Assembly (NCBI GenBank): GCA_017531385.1
Contig: JAFXLD010000095.1
Span: 1 to 56,314, forward strand
Length of the DNA stretch: 56,314 bases
From: Clostridia bacterium
GTDB taxonomy: Bacteria; Bacillota; Clostridia; Oscillospirales; Acutalibacteraceae
Direction of reading: 5' to 3'
The translations under genes were made by a program, and so were the position numbers. Under the pieces are notes generated by a model, which ran no database searches, was not told the origin of the DNA, and saw nothing but the letters and a program-made list of their open reading frames with translations. Of this stretch, positions 1-8,449 are shown piece by piece. Numbering within the stretch: position 1 is the first letter of the stretch; each line of letters opens with the position of its first letter.

Positions 1-115
1 AGATGACCTTTTATCTTTTGTTGTTGATTTAATCAATAACAGACCAAGAAAACGATTTGGTTTTAAATCTCCTGCTGAGATTCTTACTCTTGAATTATTA
101 AAGTGTTGCACTTAA
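1..115 (+). mobile_element. 3' end of an IS30-type transposase (partial)
   Basis: An open frame entering from the left edge (first full codon at 2) encodes about 37 residues and stops with TAA at 113-115. It reads DDLLSFVVDLINNRPRK, followed by FGFKSPAEIL. An 'NNRPRK..G..sP.E.l' ending is typical of the C-terminus of IS30-family transposases, just after the last acidic catalytic residue. Only the tail is present, so activity cannot be judged. The stop is followed by CTTGACAATCTAT, probably the terminal inverted repeat, after which the hairpin-rich repeat begins. The opposite end of the window carries a transposase start with unrelated flanking sequence, so these are probably two different elements. 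Confidence 0.72.
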
Positions 116-130
116 CTTGACAATCTATCA

Positions 131-232
131 TTCGCAATTGATGAAGGGGTTTCACCCCTTACCCCATTTATAATGGTTCAAAAGGCAAAGCCTTTTCCGA
201 AATTGCGCTTTGCTAATTGCTAATTGCCAATT
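131..232. repeat. Hairpin-rich intergenic repeat, copy 1
   Basis: The stretch begins with TTCGCAATTG and ends in a run of AATTGC/CAATTG words. Inside are two perfect hairpins: GGGGT-TTC-ACCCC (146-158) and AAAAGGC-AAA-GCCTTTT (180-196). Positions 171-208 align without gaps to 17121-17158 in copy 2 (31 of 38 identical by eye), and one stem base pair changes in a compensatory way (A-T to G-C). It looks like a small non-autonomous palindromic element rather than coding sequence. Confidence 0.6.
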
Positions 233-233
233 G

Positions 234-266
234 AAACAATAATTTAGCTCCGCTAAATTATTGTTT
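234..266 (-). terminator. Terminator of the symporter/acyl-CoA ligase operon
   Basis: A perfect 15-bp stem (234-248 with 252-266) with a 3-nt loop overlaps the stop codon of the acyl-CoA ligase. Both arms are AT-rich, with GC pairs next to the loop and a T-rich 3' side on either strand. It could stop transcription from the operon and also from the insertion sequence on the left. Confidence 0.7.
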
Positions 267-1905
267 AATTCGTCGTCTGTGCTTCAACAAGTCTTTCACC
301 GCAGTAAATCTCACGGAGCTTCGGCTTTTCGATCTTACCTGTGGGATTTCTGGGAACAGAAGCAAAGATAATTTTCTTGGGTCTCTTGTATCTGGGAAGA
401 TCACCGCAGAATTCATAGATTTCGTCTTCGGTGCAGGTCATATCGGGCTTGATTTCGATAATTGCCGCTGCAATTTCGCCAAGACGCTTATCAGGAAGAC
501 CGATAACAGCAACGTCCTTGATTTTATCGTAAGCTCTGAGATAATCTTCAATCTGAACGGGGTAAAGATTTTCACCACCGCTGATGATAACGTCTTTTTT
601 ACGGTCAACGAGGTAAATAAAGCCGTCTTCGTCCATTTTAGCCATATCGCCTGTAAGAAGCCAACCGTCACTTGTCAGAACTTCTGCAGATGCTTCGGGG
701 TTCTTATAGTAACACTTCATGACACCTGCACCTTTGACAGCAAGTTCACCCACTTCGCCCTGTGCCACTTCATTTCTGTGCTCGTCAACGATCTTTGTCT
801 GCCAGCCGTAGCCTGCAACACCGATTGCGCCAACCTTATGGATATTTTCAACACCGAGGTGAACACATCCGGGACCGATTGACTCAGAAAGTCCGTAGTT
901 TGTATCGTAATCGTGATTGGGAAATACAGTCTTCCAACGCTTGATAAGGCTGGGAGGAACAGGCTGTGCACCGACATGCATAAGTCTCCACTGTGCTATT
1001 CTGTAATCATCAAGATTTATCTCGCCTCTGTCAATTGAGTCGAGAATATCCTGAGCCCATGGCACAAGAAGCCACACGATAGTTGCTTTTTCTTCTGAAA
1101 CTGCCTGAAGCACCCATTCAGGCTTGACACCTCTGAGAAGAACAGCCTTACTGCCTGACAAGAGACTGCCGAACCAGTGCATTTTCGCACCAGTATGATA
1201 AAGAGGAGGAATGCAAAGGAAAACGTCATCTCTTGTCTGTGAATGGTGGTTCTGTTCAGCCTTACATGAGTGAACAAGAGCCGCATGAGTATGTAAAATA
1301 GCCTTGGGGAAGCCTGTTGTACCCGATGAAAAATAGATTGCCGCATAGTCATCATCACTGATTTCAACGGGAGGAACGATTGTGGAGCAGTAGTATGTCA
1401 TCTCTGCGTAATTGTCTGCATAATCGGGAGTTTCGTCATGCTTACCCACAAAGAAATAGTCGTCGATCTTCATTTCATCTCTGACTGCAGTCACACGTTC
1501 TGTGAATTCGGGTCCGAAAACGAGCATTCTGACATCTGCAAGGTCTGCACAGTATTTTATTTCGTCTGCCGCATAACGGTAGTTCATGGGCACGGCAAGA
1601 GCACCTGTTTTGAGAATACCGAAGTAAATCGGGAGCCACTCAAGACAGTTCATAAGAAGAATTGCAACCTTGTCGCCCTTTCTGATGCCTCTAGTGAAAA
1701 GGAAATTGGCAAAACGGTTTGCTTTGACATCAAATTCACGCCATGTCATTTCACGGCGGTATTTTTCAGGCTCCGATGCTTCGATGAGGTTATACTCTCT
1801 CCATGTGATATTTCTTTCGGGCTGATTTGCGGGATTTATCTCAACAAGGCTCACATCGTTGGGATAAAGCCTTGCATTTCTTTCGAGAAATTCTGTAATA
1901 GGCAT
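265..1905 (-). CDS. AMP-dependent acyl-CoA synthetase (acyl-CoA ligase)
   Basis: A 546-aa class I adenylate-forming enzyme that should activate a carboxylic acid with ATP and transfer it to CoA in the cytoplasm. Visible motifs are the phosphate-binding loop SSGTTGFPK at residues 193-201, the hinge and ADP/AMP-binding block GDMAKMDEDGF...DRKKDVIISGGENLYP, and the C-terminal catalytic lysine in PTGKIEKPKLRE. Near the N-terminus (33-57) the sequence contains TWREY and TWREF about 20 residues apart, a local near-duplication. Start: ATG at 1905 with AAGGAG at good spacing. It lies 22 bp downstream of the symporter gene, so the two form one operon. The acid substrate is not evident from sequence; medium-chain or aromatic acids are both possible. 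Confidence 0.88.
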   Translation of the reverse strand: MPITEFLERNARLYPNDVSLVEINPANQPERNITWREYNLIEASEPEKYRREMTWREFDVKANRFANFLFTRGIRKGDKVAILLMNCLEWLPIYFGILKTGALAVPMNYRYAADEIKYCADLADVRMLVFGPEFTERVTAVRDEMKIDDYFFVGKHDETPDYADNYAEMTYYCSTIVPPVEISDDDYAAIYFSSGTTGFPKAILHTHAALVHSCKAEQNHHSQTRDDVFLCIPPLYHTGAKMHWFGSLLSGSKAVLLRGVKPEWVLQAVSEEKATIVWLLVPWAQDILDSIDRGEINLDDYRIAQWRLMHVGAQPVPPSLIKRWKTVFPNHDYDTNYGLSESIGPGCVHLGVENIHKVGAIGVAGYGWQTKIVDEHRNEVAQGEVGELAVKGAGVMKCYYKNPEASAEVLTSDGWLLTGDMAKMDEDGFIYLVDRKKDVIISGGENLYPVQIEDYLRAYDKIKDVAVIGLPDKRLGEIAAAIIEIKPDMTCTEDEIYEFCGDLPRYKRPKKIIFASVPRNPTGKIEKPKLREIYCGERLVEAQTTN

Positions 1906-1927
1906 TTAAAAACTCCTTAAATATGTA

Positions 1928-3511
1928 TTATTTTTCTTCCAGAGTTTCCTTGACGGAAACAAGAACTTTTTTATCATAACATACGAACTTTTCTTCGACT
2001 TCTTCTTTTTTCATTTTAGGTGTAACAAAGCTTACTGCGGGAACGATTACAAGTCCGCCTACCATTGCAAGAACACCGCTTCTGATGGACGATGCAAAGA
2101 GGTATGACAGCACGGGTGTGGTGAAAGTAATCACACCGAAAGACACAAGAAGCTGAATGAGTGTGATAAGTATGCCGAATGCATAACATGTCCAGACTGA
2201 TGCCTTTGTTGTGCCTTTCCAGTAAAGACCGTAAAGGAACGGTGCAAGGAAAGCACCTGCAAGAGCACCCCATGAAACGCCCATCATCTGTGCGATGAAT
2301 GTAAATCCGAACATATCTTTCACAATGGCAATTGCTGCTGAAACGATAACGAAGAAGGCTATAAAAATTCTCATAACGAGAAGTTTTTTCTTTTCTGTCA
2401 TCTTCTCTTTTCTGTTGATGACATCAAGAGTAAGAGTTGAGCTTGATGTGAGAACAAGAGAAGAAAGTGTTGACATCGATGCTGCAAGAACAAGAACAAT
2501 AACAACAGCAATAACTATGTCACCCCAGGAAAACTGTGAAAGTGTACTGAGCATTGAGGGGATGATTTTATCAAAAGCTACAACACCTGCATCTGAAACA
2601 ATACCGGGCAGACCGCCGTAAAGTCTTGCAAAACCGCCGAGGAAGTAACATCCTCCTGCAACAATAAGTGCAAATGCAGTTGAAATTATAGTACCTTTTT
2701 TGATTGAATCTTCACTCTTGATGGCATAGAATTTGCCGACCATCTGAGGAAGTCCCCATGTGCCCAGAGAAGTCAGCACAACAACAAACAGCAATGAAAG
2801 AGGGTCTGCACCGAAGAATGAAGTGAATGAACCGCTCATTTCGGAAACGGGATTTTCAATCTGAGAAAGTGCCGTAACAGCTTCTGTAAATCCGCCGTTT
2901 GATTTAAGAACGGCAAGAACAACAGCAACGATCCCCACAAGCATTATGATTCCCTGAACGAAGTCGTTGATCGCCGTTGCCATGTATCCGCCGAAAACAA
3001 CGTATACACATGTCAGCAGAGCCATTACTATTATACACACATAATACGGAATGTCAAATGCCATATTGAAAAGACTTGAAAGCCCGTTGTAAAGTGATGC
3101 TGTGTAAGGAATCAGGAATATAAAAACAATCACCGATGCGGCAATTTTAAGTGAATCCGAATTAAAACGCTTGCCGAAGAAATCGGGCATTGTTCTTGAA
3201 TCAATGTGCTGTGTCATGACTCTTGTTCTTCTGCCGAGAATGATCCATGCAAGAAGTGAGCCGATGAAAGCATTGCCCAGACCAATCCATGTGGATGCAA
3301 GACCGAAATTCCATCCGAACTGACCTGCATAGCCGATAAAAATAACTGCAGAAAAATATGATGTACCGAAAGCAAAAGCCGTAAGCCAGGGACCGACACT
3401 TCTGCCGCCGAGAACAAATCCGTTAACGTCTGTGGCATTCTTACGGCAATATATGCCGATACCTATCATACTTGCAAAAAATACAACTAAAAGAATAACT
3501 TTGATTGCCAC
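1928..3511 (-). CDS. Solute:sodium symporter (SSS family)
   Basis: A 527-aa polytopic membrane protein with about 13 hydrophobic segments, typical of sodium/proline, pantothenate and monocarboxylate symporters. It has the family's early block around GTSYFSAVIFIGYAG and RTMPDFFGKRF, and a central GGYMATAINDFVQGIIMLVG segment. The C-terminal tail is charged and cytoplasmic. Start: ATG at 3511 behind AAAGGAGAG. A perfect TTGACA-N17-TATAAT promoter lies upstream, and the acyl-CoA ligase follows 22 bp downstream. The pairing suggests that a carboxylate is imported with sodium and then activated to its CoA ester. The substrate is inferred from context only. Confidence 0.85.
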   Translation of the reverse strand: MAIKVILLVVFFASMIGIGIYCRKNATDVNGFVLGGRSVGPWLTAFAFGTSYFSAVIFIGYAGQFGWNFGLASTWIGLGNAFIGSLLAWIILGRRTRVMTQHIDSRTMPDFFGKRFNSDSLKIAASVIVFIFLIPYTASLYNGLSSLFNMAFDIPYYVCIIVMALLTCVYVVFGGYMATAINDFVQGIIMLVGIVAVVLAVLKSNGGFTEAVTALSQIENPVSEMSGSFTSFFGADPLSLLFVVVLTSLGTWGLPQMVGKFYAIKSEDSIKKGTIISTAFALIVAGGCYFLGGFARLYGGLPGIVSDAGVVAFDKIIPSMLSTLSQFSWGDIVIAVVIVLVLAASMSTLSSLVLTSSSTLTLDVINRKEKMTEKKKLLVMRIFIAFFVIVSAAIAIVKDMFGFTFIAQMMGVSWGALAGAFLAPFLYGLYWKGTTKASVWTCYAFGILITLIQLLVSFGVITFTTPVLSYLFASSIRSGVLAMVGGLVIVPAVSFVTPKMKKEEVEEKFVCYDKKVLVSVKETLEEK

Positions 3512-3567
3512 ATTTATCTCTCCTTTATTATGTCATTACTTTAAAGCAATGAAGAAAATTTACCGAT

Positions 3568-3596
3568 ATTATATATCATCATTTTGTATTTGTCAA
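3568..3596 (-). promoter_or_regulatory. Sigma-A promoter of the symporter/acyl-CoA ligase operon
   Basis: On the minus strand, TTGACA (3596-3591) and TATAAT (3573-3568) are separated by exactly 17 nt. Both hexamers match consensus perfectly. It sits about 57 nt upstream of the symporter start codon. Confidence 0.8.
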
Positions 3597-3607
3597 TACT
3601 TTAACAC

Positions 3608-3639
3608 AAAAAAACAGACACTTTCTTTTGGAAAGTGCC
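3608..3639 (-). terminator. Rho-independent terminator after araB
   Basis: The minus strand reads GGCACTTTC, loop, GAAAGTGTC, then TGTTTTTTT: a 9-bp stem with one G-U pair and a U7 tail. It lies just past the ribulokinase stop and upstream of the symporter promoter, separating the two operons. Confidence 0.85.
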
Positions 3640-3655
3640 TGCATGTGTTTATGTT

Positions 3656-5323
3656 TTACTTTCTCTGTTCTATTTTGATTTTCTTAAGGCGTTTCATGAC
3701 ATCATTTTCGCCTTTTCCGAAGTAATCGTGAAGAATCTTATATTCTGCAAAAAGTTTGTCATAAACTTCTGTATTCTCTTTTATGGGCTCGTAAACGACA
3801 TTCTTGACCTGTCCCATTGCTCTTGCGGCATCAAAAACATTGTCCCAACCGCCCTTTTCTGCACCTGCTGCAACAGCACCGAAGATAGCACTTCCGAGTG
3901 CGGGACCCTGCATTGAGCCTGCGATTTTAACGGGGATACCCAGAACGTCTGCATAGATCTGCATTGTCATGGGGTCTTTCTGGCTGATACCGCCCGAAGC
4001 ATAGAATTCCTCAACGGGAACACCGTTTCTGCGGTAATTTTCAATAATTTCTCTTGTGCCGTATGCTGTTGCTTCAATAAGTGCTCTGTAGATTTCCTCG
4101 GGCTTTGTTGCAAGTGTCATACCGACCATCATACCTGTAAGGTCCACGTCAACGAGAACACTTCTGTTGCCGTTCCACCAGTCAAGTGCAACGAGTCCGC
4201 TTTCGCCGGGTTTCTGCACTTCAGCCTTTGAACGGAGGTACTTATGAATGTTCATACCTTCTTTTTCTGCGGCATCATAATATTCCTTGGGAAGACAGTT
4301 ATCGATAAACCATGCAAAGTGGTCGCCAACACAGCTCTGACCTGCTTCATAGCCGTAGAATCCGGGCATGATGCCGTCTGCAACAACACCGCACATACCG
4401 GGAACCTGAAGTTCTTCTTCACCCATGAGCATATGACAGGTTGAAGTACCCATGATAGCAAGAACCTTGCCGGGACCGTCAATACCCACTGCAGGAACGC
4501 ATACGTGAGCGTCAACATTACCAACTGCAACGGCTGTACCCACTTTAAGACCTGTGAGTGCAGCTGCCTTTTCGTTGATTTCGCCTGCCTTTGAGCCAAG
4601 AGGCATGATTTCTGTGCCGAGCTTATCTTCAACCACATTTTCAAGTCTTTCGTCAAGTGCCTTAAAGAAATCCTTTGAGGGATAGCCTGTTGTCTTGTTC
4701 CAGAGTTCTTTATAACCTGCTGTACAGGAGTTTCTTGTCACGTTTCCGCAAAGCTGCCAAACAATCCAGTCTGCAGCTTCGATAAACATATCTGCGGCAT
4801 TGTAGATTTCTTCTTTTTCGTCAAGAACCTGCCAGATTTTCGGAATAGCCCATTCTGATGAAATCTTTCCGCCGTAGTTATTGAGCCATTTTTCTTTTCT
4901 CTGCTCTGCAATCTCATTGAGCTTGTTTGCCTTATCCTGTGCTGCATGATGCTTCCAGAGTTTTACATAAGCATGAGGTTCGTGCTCATATTCGGGCAGA
5001 AAGCAAAGAGGTGTACCGTCTGCCTTGACGGGAATAAGTGTACAGGCTGTGAAGTCTGTACCCACACCGATAACATCTTCTGCACTGATTCCGCTTTCTT
5101 TGAGAACTGCAGGAATTGTGTTTGCAAGGACATCAAGATAGTCCTGAGGATGCTGCAATGCCCAGTCTGTGCCGAGTCTTGTGCCGTCGGGCAATGTTTC
5201 ATCCATAACAGCATGGGGATATTCATAAACGGCACTTGCCTTTTCTTCACCCGTTTTTGCATCTGCAATAACAGCTCTGCCTGAAAGTGTACCGTAGTCA
5301 ACACCGATAACATATTTACTCAT
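3656..5323 (-). CDS. araB: Ribulokinase (FGGY carbohydrate kinase)
   Basis: A 555-aa FGGY-family kinase of ribulokinase length, predicted to phosphorylate L-ribulose with ATP. The N-terminal FGGY domain begins with [13 protein letters not shown] and includes [10 protein letters not shown]. The C-terminal domain has GTSTCHM and the signature [19 protein letters not shown]. Start: ATG at 5323 is preceded by GAGGTG at 6-nt spacing. The GTG three codons upstream (5332) lies inside this ribosome binding site and is unlikely to be used. The gene lies 18 bp downstream of the LTA-synthase-like gene with no terminator between them. No araA or araD is in the window, which is unusual for an arabinose catabolic gene, so another ketose substrate is possible. 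Confidence 0.85.
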   Translation of the reverse strand: MSKYVIGVDYGTLSGRAVIADAKTGEEKASAVYEYPHAVMDETLPDGTRLGTDWALQHPQDYLDVLANTIPAVLKESGISAEDVIGVGTDFTACTLIPVKADGTPLCFLPEYEHEPHAYVKLWKHHAAQDKANKLNEIAEQRKEKWLNNYGGKISSEWAIPKIWQVLDEKEEIYNAADMFIEAADWIVWQLCGNVTRNSCTAGYKELWNKTTGYPSKDFFKALDERLENVVEDKLGTEIMPLGSKAGEINEKAAALTGLKVGTAVAVGNVDAHVCVPAVGIDGPGKVLAIMGTSTCHMLMGEEELQVPGMCGVVADGIMPGFYGYEAGQSCVGDHFAWFIDNCLPKEYYDAAEKEGMNIHKYLRSKAEVQKPGESGLVALDWWNGNRSVLVDVDLTGMMVGMTLATKPEEIYRALIEATAYGTREIIENYRRNGVPVEEFYASGGISQKDPMTMQIYADVLGIPVKIAGSMQGPALGSAIFGAVAAGAEKGGWDNVFDAARAMGQVKNVVYEPIKENTEVYDKLFAEYKILHDYFGKGENDVMKRLKKIKIEQRK

Positions 5324-5341
5324 TTCAAACACCTCATTATA

Positions 5342-7219
5342 TTAATAGTATGTAACATTCTTGTTCTCAAAGGGAGCGTTGTCACCTGAAAGAATATTGT
5401 CAATATAGAACTTACTGCCGACTTCAAACATTGAGCTTATTTCCTTCCAACCTTCTTCACCACCGTTTTCTTCAAACAATGTGGGAACATCAGAAAACAG
5501 ATTTGTGCCAAGTCCCAGTCGTTCACCCTCAATTTTTACACCGATACTTGCAAGAATGGTCGGGAACATATCACCGTTGAAATACCATCTGTTCTGTCTT
5601 CTTTCTGCAGGAATTTCAAGAAGCCCCGGTGCGGGATTAAGAATGAGATTGAAAGTTGTTCTGATATATTCACTGTCAAAATCTTCAAAGAATTTCTTAT
5701 CCATACTGTTATGATCGCCAATCATAACGATTGTTGTGTTTTCATAGAAAGGTTGTTCCTGTATCCAGCGTACAAACTTCTCTACTTCCGATGCACTGTA
5801 TGCAATAACATTTGCATACTGACTTTCTCTTGTCATAGGAGTATTGGGACTGACATATCCGTCAGGGAAATGTGTATCGGCTGTTTCCATTACAAAATTG
5901 AAAGGCTTTCCGGTTTCATAAAGACGTGTCAGCTCATTTTTTGCAAATTCAAAGAGCTTGTCGTCTTCATAACCCCACCATTCATAGTAATCTTCCGGAA
6001 TCCAACCTTTTTCCTTTGCCGCGTCATAGTCAAGTATATTGAAATTACCGTGGCTTTCATAGAAGAAGTTGAGACCGCCGAATTTTGCCGTTGCACCGAA
6101 CATCAAAGACTGCTCATAGCCCTGTGCTTCAAGAATATCACCTATTGTTACAGCACCGGGAAGGAAGTTTCCGGGAGTTCCGTAGCTGTTTCCGTCAACA
6201 GGAACTTTCATGGGAAGACCTGTATTCATATTAACCATAGATGCTACAGACCATGTACAACCGGCTGTCGCAACAGGACCACCGAAGCCTTTGTCACGAT
6301 GTGAAAAACTGATACCTTCTTTTGCGAGTTCTGTAAGCGGTTTCATAAGGTTTTCACCAAGATAACCACCCTGAGCAACTGAGAGATAAGAGTTTTCCAC
6401 AGACTCAAGATAAATATGAATAAGATTTCGTTTTTCTTTCGGAAACTGCATCTTCACTTCTCTCGGATCTGCAAACTTTTCTTCAATAAATTTTCCGTCT
6501 ATTGCATACATCTTATAGAGCTTGACAAGTTCAAATTTTACAATTCCGTATGCTGCACCACCAACCAGAACTGCTAATGCAAGAACGATGCTTACAATTC
6601 TTCTTGCAACAGCAGGAAAAATACAGTATTCCTTTTCACCCTTGCGGAAATTGAGCACACGTGATGAAAAAACAAAAAGAATATACGCAACAGTTGCTGC
6701 AAAAGTCTGCAAAACAGGACCTGTCCAAAGCGTTATCATTACATCGTCACTTGTTCCTTCTTTCGGTGTGAACAGATTGACAATCATCTGGTCCGTTGAA
6801 ATATCTCCGAAAGTTCCTTTTCCCCAGATTGTACCTGTAAATGCCGCAACACCAAGCGCAAACAACAAAACAGAAACAATTTTCAATACATAATACTTTT
6901 TCTTGCTCTGTTCACCTTTTGTGTAAAACAGTTTACCGTCTATTACTGCGAAAATAAATGACCACACAACACCTACAAACAAAACTATTGCAAAATATAT
7001 GTACGGAAAATTTGCCGAACGCTCAGAAACAGGAAAAAGTGTTTCTCCGTTGACATATTTCAGTAATATATCTGCAATTATCATTGCAATAAAATTACTG
7101 CAAAGCCCATCAGCAATCATAACAAAAAACAGTTTTATGAATTTTTTTTCTTTCTGAAAAACAAAAGCATCAATAATGCCTACAATCACACCTGCAAGTA
7201 CTGCCATTATAATAAACAT
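5342..7219 (-). CDS. LTA synthase / phosphoglycerol transferase-like membrane sulfatase-fold protein
   Basis: A 625-aa protein with about five N-terminal membrane helices (roughly 1-225) and an extracytoplasmic sulfatase-fold domain. LtaS and MdoB/OpgB use this design to move glycerol-phosphate from phosphatidylglycerol onto a polymer. The metal site is visible: Glu in IYLESVENS (about 272), the nucleophile Thr322 in AGCTWSVASM, DTHFPDGY, and the distal MIGDHNS. Start: ATG at 7219 behind AAGGAGAGG. An upstream in-frame Met at 7273 overlaps the promoter -10 and is rejected. It is the first gene of a transcript that also carries araB. Whether it makes LTA, or decorates another glycan with phosphoglycerol, cannot be decided. 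The GCTWS block is closer to MdoB-type enzymes. Confidence 0.82.
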   Translation of the reverse strand: MFIIMAVLAGVIVGIIDAFVFQKEKKFIKLFFVMIADGLCSNFIAMIIADILLKYVNGETLFPVSERSANFPYIYFAIVLFVGVVWSFIFAVIDGKLFYTKGEQSKKKYYVLKIVSVLLFALGVAAFTGTIWGKGTFGDISTDQMIVNLFTPKEGTSDDVMITLWTGPVLQTFAATVAYILFVFSSRVLNFRKGEKEYCIFPAVARRIVSIVLALAVLVGGAAYGIVKFELVKLYKMYAIDGKFIEEKFADPREVKMQFPKEKRNLIHIYLESVENSYLSVAQGGYLGENLMKPLTELAKEGISFSHRDKGFGGPVATAGCTWSVASMVNMNTGLPMKVPVDGNSYGTPGNFLPGAVTIGDILEAQGYEQSLMFGATAKFGGLNFFYESHGNFNILDYDAAKEKGWIPEDYYEWWGYEDDKLFEFAKNELTRLYETGKPFNFVMETADTHFPDGYVSPNTPMTRESQYANVIAYSASEVEKFVRWIQEQPFYENTTIVMIGDHNSMDKKFFEDFDSEYIRTTFNLILNPAPGLLEIPAERRQNRWYFNGDMFPTILASIGVKIEGERLGLGTNLFSDVPTLFEENGGEEGWKEISSMFEVGSKFYIDNILSGDNAPFENKNVTYY

Positions 7220-7252
7220 CCAAAGCCTCTCCTTCCGGATAATTACCATAAA

Positions 7253-7281
7253 ATTATAACAAAAATAAAACAATATTGCAA
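7253..7281 (-). promoter_or_regulatory. Promoter of the LTA-synthase-like gene/araB
   Basis: The minus strand has TTGCAA (7281-7276), a 17-nt spacer and TATAAT (7258-7253) with an extended -10 (TGT before TATAAT). The start site would fall some 25-30 nt before the chosen ATG. Confidence 0.65.
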
Positions 7282-7300
7282 TAGTTGTAAATATACTTTA

Positions 7301-7330
7301 TGAATAATTAATAATACGGTTCACAAAATA
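7301..7330 (+). promoter_or_regulatory. Possible forespore-type (SigG/SigF-like) promoter before spoVAD
   Basis: TGAATA (7301-7306), 17 nt, CAAAATA (7324-7330) resembles the forespore sigma consensus (TGAATA...CATACTA). Against it, the predicted start site (about 7337) would fall within the GGTGA ribosome binding site, leaving almost no leader. No better sigma-A promoter was seen. Confidence 0.28.
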
Positions 7331-7345
7331 CAAACGGTGATTAAA

Positions 7346-8359
7346 ATGCAACGAATCGGAAGATATACATTAAAACTTTCAGGCAGTACGGGAATAATCG
7401 GCAGTGCAGGAGTTGGTTCAAAAACAGAAGGAGAAGGACCTCTCGGGAATGATTTTAATTTTCTTTATCCCGATGACGGAATCGGACAGTCCACATGGGA
7501 AAAGGCAGAAAGTGAGCTTCACAAAAAAGCAGTTACTCTTGCAACGGAATACGCAGGAAAAACACCTGCTGACATTGATGCGATTTTTGCAGGTGATCTG
7601 CTTAACCAATGTACAGGCTCAACCTTCGGAATAAGGGAGATGAACATTCCGTATGTGGGAATGTACGGAGCATGTTCAACCATGGTTCTGTCCCTTGCTA
7701 CAGCTTCGGTTTTTGTTGATTCGGGAGCTGCGAACACGGCAATAGCCTCGACTTCATCGCACTTCTGTTCAGCAGAAAAGCAGTTCCGTTTTCCTCTTGA
7801 ATACGGTGGTCAGAGAACACCCACAGCACAAAGGACAGCAACAGCGGCAGGCGCTGCAGTGCTTGAATACGGACAGCAAAACGGTATTATTATTGATAAA
7901 GTAATGTTCGGAAGAATTCAGGATCTTGGCATAACCGACCCGAACAACATGGGTGCGGCAATGGCACCTGCCGCAGCAAGAACTATAAAAGATTTTCTGA
8001 CGGACACAAACACCACACAGAATGATTATGATTTAATTCTGACAGGTGATCTGGGCTATGTGGGAACGGAACTTCTTCTTGAACTTCTGAAAACACGTGA
8101 AAATGTTGACATTTCAAAAGTTCACAATGACTGCGGTATGATGATTTATGACAGGGAAAAACAGGATGTTCATGCAGGCGGTTCGGGTTGCGGATGCTGT
8201 GCGAGTGTGCTGTGCTCTCACATTTTCAAAAAAATGAAAAAGAAAGAGCTCAAACGTATTCTCGTTGTTGCAACGGGTGCTCTTCTCTCTCCCATATCCT
8301 CACTTCAGAACGAATCGATTCCGGGAATTGCACATGCAGTTGAAATAATTTACAGATAA
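7346..8359 (+). CDS. spoVAD: Stage V sporulation protein AD
   Basis: A 337-aa thiolase-fold protein. In Bacillus, SpoVAD is part of the SpoVA channel in the spore inner membrane and binds dipicolinic acid for uptake into the forespore. Recognisable blocks are SAGVGSKTEGEGPLG, AGDLLNQCT, YGACSTMVLSL, EYGGQRTPTAQRTATAAGA, the near-universal GITDPNNMGAAMAPAAA, HNDCGMMIYD, GGSGCGCCA, and VVATGALLSP followed by ESIPGIAHAV. Start: ATG at 7346 with GGTGA just upstream; the GTG at 7337 overlaps that site. The gene stands alone, without the spoVAC and spoVAE partners seen in Bacillus and most Clostridia, which may lie elsewhere. It supports an endospore-forming host. Confidence 0.95.
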   Translation: MQRIGRYTLKLSGSTGIIGSAGVGSKTEGEGPLGNDFNFLYPDDGIGQSTWEKAESELHKKAVTLATEYAGKTPADIDAIFAGDLLNQCTGSTFGIREMNIPYVGMYGACSTMVLSLATASVFVDSGAANTAIASTSSHFCSAEKQFRFPLEYGGQRTPTAQRTATAAGAAVLEYGQQNGIIIDKVMFGRIQDLGITDPNNMGAAMAPAAARTIKDFLTDTNTTQNDYDLILTGDLGYVGTELLLELLKTRENVDISKVHNDCGMMIYDREKQDVHAGGSGCGCCASVLCSHIFKKMKKKELKRILVVATGALLSPISSLQNESIPGIAHAVEIIYR

Positions 8360-8365
8360 GAAAAA

Positions 8366-8396
8366 GACCGGAGCAGAGTTTTCTCCTGCTGCGGTC
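8366..8396. terminator. Hairpin after spoVAD, abutting the next promoter
   Basis: GACCG...CGGTC encloses AGCAG...CTGCT with small mismatches, giving a two-part stem. There is an A-tract on its left but no U-tract on the plus strand, so it is a weak or factor-assisted terminator for spoVAD. Its right arm ends two bases before the -35 of the alarmone synthetase promoter. Confidence 0.45.
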
Positions 8397-8397
8397 A

Positions 8398-8427
8398 TTG
8401 ACAATATATGACGAAAAATGATATAAT
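8398..8427 (+). promoter_or_regulatory. Consensus sigma-A promoter of the alarmone synthetase
   Basis: TTGACA (8398-8403), an 18-nt spacer and TATAAT (8422-8427). Both hexamers match consensus. It shows that the first in-frame ATG (8408) lies upstream of transcription start, so translation must begin at 8450. Confidence 0.8.
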
Positions 8428-8449
8428 AAATAAACTAAGGACTGATAAT

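Noticed and set aside
5711-6304. A 197-aa plus-strand frame opposite the LTA-synthase-like gene.
   Set aside because: Shadow frame: Cys/Phe/Ile-rich, with no motif or ribosome binding site, and the minus-strand gene is certain.
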